Positions 59,133 to 64,000 of a stretch of DNA of 64,000 nucleotides are shown here, piece by piece. Every line of letters begins with the position of its first letter. The first letter of the stretch is position 1. Made by a program: the position numbers and the translations under genes. The DNA is from an uncultured Bacteroides sp. (GTDB lineage: Bacteria > Bacteroidota > Bacteroidia > Cytophagales > Cyclobacteriaceae), in assembly GCA_902168185.1 (NCBI GenBank), contig CABHOV010000040.1, positions 159,669-223,668 on the forward strand. Direction: 5' to 3'. The notes below the pieces were generated by a model. That model worked only from the letters and a program-made list of their open reading frames with translations. It made no database searches and had not been told where the DNA came from.

Positions 59133-59743
59133 GGTTTATTATATTTAATAATCTTAGCTGGATTTCCCACGGCCACAGCGAAATCCGGTATATCATTAAT
59201 GACAACGGAGCCCGCACCTACCGTAGCCCATGCTCCTACTCTCTTCCCGGGAATGATGACCGAACCCGCTCCTATAAATGCTCCCTCTCCGATGGCAACA
59301 CAACCACAAAGTGTGACACCCGGTGCTGCGTGAACATAATCCTCCAGAATACAATCATGATCTACTCGCGCTCCTGTATTAATGATAACATGATTTCCGA
59401 TACGGGCTTGTGCCTGTATAATCGTGCCTTGCAAAATCATGTTGCCAATTCCCATGGTGGCGAAGGTAGACACAATGGAAGAAGGATGGATTACATTTGT
59501 GAATTGATGCCTAGTTTGAGAGACTACTCGTTTACGAATGAGATTACTCCCAATAGCAACCACTGCTTTAGCAGAGGGTTCAAAGTCTGGATCATATTGT
59601 CCTTGTTGTGGTATACCAAATAAATCTCCGGTGTATTTCGGATCGAACAGCGCAACAACATTTTCGCCTTGAACCAATAAACTGTCAAGTACCACACGGG
59701 CATGCTCACCACCGCCTTGTAAAATTATTTTATGTGTTGCCAC
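59129..59743 (-). CDS. PglD-like UDP-4-amino-sugar acetyltransferase
   Basis: The 204-residue NeuD/PglD family protein begins KIILQGGGEHARVVLDSL and has VVAIGSNLIRKRV, close to the PglD segment. DHDCILEDYVHAAPG holds the catalytic His. It would acetylate the 4-amino group to give diacetylbacillosamine. Overlaps on both sides with the sugar transferase and the first NeuD copy show tight coupling. Confidence 0.82.
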   Translation of the reverse strand: MATHKIILQGGGEHARVVLDSLLVQGENVVALFDPKYTGDLFGIPQQGQYDPDFEPSAKAVVAIGSNLIRKRVVSQTRHQFTNVIHPSSIVSTFATMGIGNMILQGTIIQAQARIGNHVIINTGARVDHDCILEDYVHAAPGVTLCGCVAIGEGAFIGAGSVIIPGKRVGAWATVGAGSVVINDIPDFAVAVGNPAKIIKYNKP

Positions 59744-60335
59744 GAAATTTTTCCATTGTTACCGAGGTGCCACTGCTAACACCTTCAGCTTTAAAAACTT
59801 TTACAATCGTCAAAAATAATATTTTAATATCTAACGCAAAGGATATACGGTCAACATACCATACATCACAGACAAAACGTTCTGGCCAGTTCAGTGTATT
59901 ACGACCGTTCACCTGTGCCCAGCCGGTAATACCGGGTTTAACTTCATGCCTTCTTCGTTGTTGTTGATTATATAGCGGAAGATATTCGACCAGCAACGGA
60001 CGCGGTCCTACAATAGACATATCTCCTTTCAGTACATTAATCATTTGAGGCAATTCATCGAGCGAAGTCTTTCGTACGAATTTGCCAACGGCTGTCAGGC
60101 GCCTATCATCGGGCAACAAGTTGCCTTGAGCATCCCGTTCATCGGTCATTGTTTTGAACTTAATGACCTTGAATATTTTGCCATCCTTTCCAGGGCGCTC
60201 CTGCAGAAACCACACGTTTCCCTTGTTGGCAAACCATAATAGTATAACAGACAACACCAATACAGGCGAGGCTATAATCAGCACCGCAAAAGCAGTGAGT
60301 CTGTCGAAAAAAGGTTTTAAAATCGATACGTACAC
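59730..60335 (-). CDS. PglC-like phosphoglycosyl transferase
   Basis: The 201-residue small bacterial sugar transferase has an N-terminal re-entrant helix followed by FKTMTDERDAQGNLL, KTSLDELPQMINVLKGDMSIVGPRPLLVEYLPLY, and PGITGWAQVNGRN. Length and motifs are like Campylobacter PglC, which places the first sugar phosphate on a polyprenol carrier. The catalytic Asp-Glu pair is visible in LDELPQ. Confidence 0.9.
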   Translation of the reverse strand: MYVSILKPFFDRLTAFAVLIIASPVLVLSVILLWFANKGNVWFLQERPGKDGKIFKVIKFKTMTDERDAQGNLLPDDRRLTAVGKFVRKTSLDELPQMINVLKGDMSIVGPRPLLVEYLPLYNQQQRRRHEVKPGITGWAQVNGRNTLNWPERFVCDVWYVDRISFALDIKILFLTIVKVFKAEGVSSGTSVTMEKFRGNT

Positions 60336-60396
60336 ACCCGATACTTTATTGACAAAGATACGCTAAGCTATACATGACACGTTGCATTTTATATTG

Positions 60397-61557
60397 TTAA
60401 GCGCACTGCATTTTATATTCATTCAACAATTCGTTCCATACAAACTGCTGATCAAAATTTGCCACTATATAATCTCTGGCAGCTTGCGAATATGATTGTC
60501 GTAAGGACATATTTTCCATCAGTGTAACCATGGCTCGGTATACTGCTTCCGCGTTCTTTACAGGAACAATGATTCCGGTTTGTTCATGCTGAATGATTTC
60601 ATTGCAACCATTGATGTTCGACACGATACAGGGTACATTGAGACAACACGACTGCATCACTACATTCGGAAATCCTTCTCGATAACTTGGAAAAACAAAA
60701 ACATCAGAAGCCATTATCCAGGGGCGAACATCAGACTGAAAGCCTGCCAGGATAACGCTCTTATTATTGTGCAAAAATTTATAGTCGTCTTCATGAAGCG
60801 GATCAAGCTCCTGCTCAAACGGACCAATCAAGAGTAAATATACCTTTGCTCCTCCTGGTAATTCGGGGAGCTTTTTAAAAGCATAAACGAGTTCTCCTAT
60901 ACCTTTATCTCTAACGATTCGTCCGACAAAGGAAAATACAATATCGCCCTGTTTTATTCCGTAGCGTCTGCGCAGTTCGCTTGCCTGCTGCTCCATATCT
61001 TCGGATCGTTTAAAACGACCGGTATCTATACCGTTACTACTGCCTTTGCCGATGATCTTCAGTTTGTCGTTATTAACACCCAGCGATTGCGTCATATAGT
61101 CTTTCAAGCCTACTGAGTTCGGATATACACCTGTAGCACAAAAGTAAGTTATCTTCTCGGTGACTACGAGTATAGATCGTTTCAACCCGGTTGCTTCAAC
61201 CAAAGGCAAACCTGCTACGGTATGCATGCGGACAGGCACGCGACACAGCCAGGCTGCGAGCATTCCAATAAGCCCGGCTTTAGGCGTATGCGTATGCACT
61301 ATATATGGACGGATAGACCGGATGATTCGCATCATTTTCCAAAGACAGAGAAGATCCTGAATGGGTGTGATCTTTCTTGTAAGTGGCACTTCAATGTGCT
61401 TTACCCCTTCCTTTAGTACTTCCGGTATTTCCTTGCCCGCTGCACTCATGGTATATACTTCAAAACCTTGTTCGCGCATAAAGCTAAATTGTCCCTTCAG
61501 TAAAAGGTGCAGTGAAATAGGAACCGTAGTAATGCGCAGCAATCTAGTTTTTTCCAT
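60397..61557 (-). CDS. Glycosyltransferase family 4 (PglA-like)
   Basis: The 386-residue GT-B enzyme has HTHTPKAGLIGMLAA in the acceptor half, and EGFPNVVMQSC with nucleotide-sugar Glu residues in the donor half. It fits the GT4 transferases that follow PglC. It would add the next sugar to the lipid-linked intermediate. Its N-terminus overlaps the deacetylase gene by 14 bases. Confidence 0.87.
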   Translation of the reverse strand: MEKTRLLRITTVPISLHLLLKGQFSFMREQGFEVYTMSAAGKEIPEVLKEGVKHIEVPLTRKITPIQDLLCLWKMMRIIRSIRPYIVHTHTPKAGLIGMLAAWLCRVPVRMHTVAGLPLVEATGLKRSILVVTEKITYFCATGVYPNSVGLKDYMTQSLGVNNDKLKIIGKGSSNGIDTGRFKRSEDMEQQASELRRRYGIKQGDIVFSFVGRIVRDKGIGELVYAFKKLPELPGGAKVYLLLIGPFEQELDPLHEDDYKFLHNNKSVILAGFQSDVRPWIMASDVFVFPSYREGFPNVVMQSCCLNVPCIVSNINGCNEIIQHEQTGIIVPVKNAEAVYRAMVTLMENMSLRQSYSQAARDYIVANFDQQFVWNELLNEYKMQCA

Positions 61558-62545
61558 GAAGCTGATAGATACGATCTGCAGTTTCTCCCATCGTTAAACT
61601 TTCCATTTTATAACGATTCTTACAAAAGTTGTAGTGTTCCAGAATTTGCGTCAGTCCGGCTATACTTTGCTCCGGAAAGCTTCCAAAATTGTGTGGATGC
61701 CACCACAAGTGATATACTTCGCCGCGCTTGGCAGCACGCTCCAGTTCACTCTTAACGCGGCCTATCTTCATGGTATTCAAAAAGTATTCCGAAGGCCTAT
61801 ACGGGCGTAGCAACCTGCTTGCCGGCAAGCACAATGGAAGACCAGAGCGTACTTCGACTGTATCCAATGCATAGGTGTTTTTCTTCCCGATAGGTATATA
61901 TGCATCAGCTCCTCGATTGAGACGTTTTAGCATTGATTCATTTTGTGTGCTGCGGATATCCCAGAACCAATCGCGAGGATTATCGCGAACCGTTACAAAT
62001 CCTTCTTCATAACAGGCACGAAGATAATCTTCATTGAATTGGTTTCGCGGGAACACCAACGATTTCAACTTCTTTCCATACAGGGCTGCTGACTGCTGTG
62101 CTGCGCGAAGATCCGCACGAAACTGTTCCAGAGTCTGCCCTGCTTCGTTACAGTAATAGTGAGCAAAAGTATGTGACCCTAATTCCTGGTATTGTGTATT
62201 TAGAATGATCTTTATCAGTGAAGCTGCATAATGAAATGGATCTTCTTGCTCATCTTTACCTATGCCTTGGGTATCGATAAAGTTATAGGCCGACAATTGT
62301 TTATCGGCATAGGTTGGTTTCTGCGAAGGTATAGCATTACGTAGCGACTCATTGTTGTTATGAAACAACATTCCTACACTGGCCCAGGTAACATGTACTT
62401 CGTGCTGTTCAAACAACGAAAGCATTTGAGGTATAACCTTACGCGTATTAAAAAAATACTGCTGATACTGTTGCAAACTCCATTTTTCAAAGCCTCCCCA
62501 ATGGAGTTCAAAATCAAGAGAGATTGTAAATATACCTTTCGTCAT
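61544..62545 (-). CDS. Polysaccharide deacetylase family protein
   Basis: The 333-residue protein has the NodB-like core: SLDFELHWGG holds the first catalytic/metal Asp, ELGSHTFAHYY the metal His pair. The end is YHLWWHPHNFGS. The family removes acetyl groups from polymer or lipid-linked sugars. No signal peptide is seen, so it is likely cytoplasmic or membrane-associated. It overlaps the gene upstream by ATGA. Confidence 0.85.
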   Translation of the reverse strand: MTKGIFTISLDFELHWGGFEKWSLQQYQQYFFNTRKVIPQMLSLFEQHEVHVTWASVGMLFHNNNESLRNAIPSQKPTYADKQLSAYNFIDTQGIGKDEQEDPFHYAASLIKIILNTQYQELGSHTFAHYYCNEAGQTLEQFRADLRAAQQSAALYGKKLKSLVFPRNQFNEDYLRACYEEGFVTVRDNPRDWFWDIRSTQNESMLKRLNRGADAYIPIGKKNTYALDTVEVRSGLPLCLPASRLLRPYRPSEYFLNTMKIGRVKSELERAAKRGEVYHLWWHPHNFGSFPEQSIAGLTQILEHYNFCKNRYKMESLTMGETADRIYQLHGKN

Positions 62546-63753
62546 GTGGTTGCATTTGTAGCGTTCTCCCGGGATCGTCTCAGCTTGATTAATTGTTGAT
62601 GCTTCCAGGCTTTAAATTTTTCTTCATCCATAAATGCCATAACAACAAACAAAACCAAAATCATAACCTGGCTTTTCTGTCGCATCGCTAAACCTAAATT
62701 TCCGGAAATCTGTGCTAAAGCAATTGATATAGTTATAAAACTTAAGAAGGCGGTTTTTGCCAAAAAATTGCCGGTCACCAGAAATTTCAATCCCTTTAAA
62801 TTCCCAATAAGCTTTAATGATATTAACAAATAGAAAACATTTTCAAATGAAACGATGATACCAAGAAATCCGGGAGCATCCACGAAGAGTGGCCGATACA
62901 GAAATGTAAAGACCTGCATGGGTAAACTATATTGAGAGATGTCTACACCCGAAGATGCTTTGGTAAGTTCTTTTGCACGATGCGACAGGTCTAATCCCTG
63001 CGTTACAAATTGCTCTTCATCAATACCCACCATAGTAAGAACATCTTTATAAATAAAAAAGAAAGCAACGGAAGCACCCGCCAAAAACATAATTCGTAAT
63101 GCTATGCTTACCCCTTTAGATGAAAAAATAAATCCCATGGCCGATGATACCAATATTACAAGCATGATGTGCGGCCTCACATGATAAATAATTAGCCCCC
63201 CAATAGCCAGCGCCCATATTCTTTTTTTGACGTTAGTAATCGCGTAAAAGAATAATCCGAGCCCCATAAAAATAATAGACCCCTTCCCCAACGATGTTGA
63301 CCAAAAATGAAGGTTAGGTAAAAAGAAAATTAAAGTAAGAAGGTCATATCCATAAAACTCATGCTTGAACCGAATATTCTCCTTAAAGAATATATAAAAG
63401 TATACGAACCCGAGAAAACCAAAGAATGAGAATAGAGCCATTAGAGCTTCGTAAGAAAAGCCCAGATAATTTACAAAAGGATAGCTCACCCATTCAATGA
63501 ATGGGGTACTTGTTCCATAGAAATCAGACCAGGAATCTCCCCTAAAACCGATAGATACTTTTCTGTAATAGTTTCTGGAGTCGGAAGGATTGTAAAGTAT
63601 ATATGCAAAGTATGCGAAGGATAATAAGATGTGATAGAAATAGAGCCTCTTGAGAAGAGCATCATCTATAATGGGATGTATTTGCTTTAACCTGTTGATT
63701 AAGGCAAATGAAATCAATCCTGTAATTATAATGACTAATATCCCTCCAAGCAT
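62542..63753 (-). CDS. Polymerase-like (EpsG/Wzy-type) membrane protein
   Basis: The 403-residue protein has about ten hydrophobic helices and is strongly aromatic in loops. The pattern fits O-antigen or exopolysaccharide polymerases, whose sequences vary so much that this can only be a class assignment. Position within the glycan operon supports it. It follows a partial gene at the window edge by 2 bases. Confidence 0.65.
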   Translation of the reverse strand: MLGGILVIIITGLISFALINRLKQIHPIIDDALLKRLYFYHILLSFAYFAYILYNPSDSRNYYRKVSIGFRGDSWSDFYGTSTPFIEWVSYPFVNYLGFSYEALMALFSFFGFLGFVYFYIFFKENIRFKHEFYGYDLLTLIFFLPNLHFWSTSLGKGSIIFMGLGLFFYAITNVKKRIWALAIGGLIIYHVRPHIMLVILVSSAMGFIFSSKGVSIALRIMFLAGASVAFFFIYKDVLTMVGIDEEQFVTQGLDLSHRAKELTKASSGVDISQYSLPMQVFTFLYRPLFVDAPGFLGIIVSFENVFYLLISLKLIGNLKGLKFLVTGNFLAKTAFLSFITISIALAQISGNLGLAMRQKSQVMILVLFVVMAFMDEEKFKAWKHQQLIKLRRSRENATNATT

Positions 63754-63755
63754 GT

Positions 63756-64000
63756 CTAAAATAATTCAAGATCTCCAAAGGAAGGACTCCACCCTTCGAA
63801 GCCCGTAAAGTTGCTTAAATCTGGCAATATTATATTGTGAATCATTACAGTCGGTCCAACTTTACGTTTTAATACTAACATATCTGCTCCCAGAAGATTC
63901 GCGATTCCAAAGTTCCCTGACGTTACATAATCAGCATTGTGTTCGTGAACCTTACTATCCAATATCTGCTTCAAATTCTGAACATACTTTTTATCGGAAA
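63756..64000 (-). CDS. Partial glycan-locus gene (unknown)
   Basis: The frame runs past the window edge, so only the last 81 codons are visible (the internal ATG-like start is not used). Readable segments such as SGNFGIANLLGADML and GPTVMIHNIILPDL show no clear motif. A transferase is possible from context, but nothing in the sequence proves it. Confidence 0.5.
   Translation of the reverse strand, partial: SDKKYVQNLKQILDSKVHEHNADYVTSGNFGIANLLGADMLVLKRKVGPTVMIHNIILPDLSNFTGFEGWSPSFGDLELF

Noticed and set aside
1..64000. CRISPR arrays, insertion sequences, prophage or rRNA
   Set aside because: No regularly spaced direct repeats, transposase or integrase genes, or rRNA motifs were found.

Overview
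The window looks like chromosome of a Bacteroidota bacterium, most likely a cytophagian (Cytophagales-like). Evidence in the sequence: a gliding/type IX secretion pair (SprB-repeat protein plus PorP/SprF), a giant protein with a type IX secretion C-terminal signal, an exosortase F (XrtF) pair, a two-propeller sensor kinase, topoisomerase subunits of the Bacteroidota ParC/ParE kind, and several candidate promoters of the TTTG / TAnnTTTG type. No rRNA, insertion sequence, prophage or CRISPR array was seen.

Layout. 1-11.1 kb: end of a B3-type metallo-beta-lactamase, then minus-strand genes: sensor kinase, DlgD-like reductase, OmpA-family lipoprotein-sized protein, alpha/beta hydrolase, DoxX protein with a large conserved protein of unknown function, TerB-like protein and long-chain acyl-CoA ligase. 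11.3-11.7 kb: two tandem tRNA-Leu-like RNAs with their own terminator and no protein gene. 11.9-18.7 kb: an Lrp/AsnC regulator, then a complete SUF Fe-S assembly operon (sufB-C-D-S-E, a SufT/MIP18-like gene) and a bacilliredoxin. 18.7-24.9 kb (minus): M16 peptidase, Na+/H+ antiporter, sugar epimerase, APS reductase. 25-34 kb (plus): gliding/T9SS pair, PTPS and FolE, MarR regulator, aconitase with a histone-H1-like tail, LhgO. 34-39.6 kb (minus): ParC, ParE and a small membrane protein. 39.7-46 kb (plus): a TPP riboswitch leading a methyltransferase, PurM/HypE-like kinase, divergent ThiE-like protein and Trm112-like zinc protein, then a phosphosugar mutase and MtaB. 46-49 kb: LolD, SucC, a DUF6089-type outer membrane protein. 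49-64 kb (minus): an exopolysaccharide/glycan locus whose PglF-, PglE-, PglD- and PglC-like genes suggest a diacetylbacillosamine-type pathway, with glycosyltransferase, deacetylase, polymerase-like membrane protein, XrtF and its partner, and a translationally coupled giant T9SS protein / tiny PID-CTERM-like protein.

The most unusual signals are: (1) parC, where an A10 tract separates a basic histone-like tail frame from a second, longer acidic frame that carries LFG motifs and ends just before the gene's terminator; (2) the paired tRNA-Leu-like RNAs, whose differences preserve pairing but whose shared anticodon loop lacks U33; (3) the roughly 150-residue extension of aconitase, whose last 106 residues are about 43% lysine; (4) the TPP-riboswitch operon with a methyltransferase and a Trm112-like protein; and (5) a PID-CTERM-like sorting signal on a 68-residue protein overlapping a T9SS giant. 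All functional statements rest on motif reading and memory of families; no database search was run.
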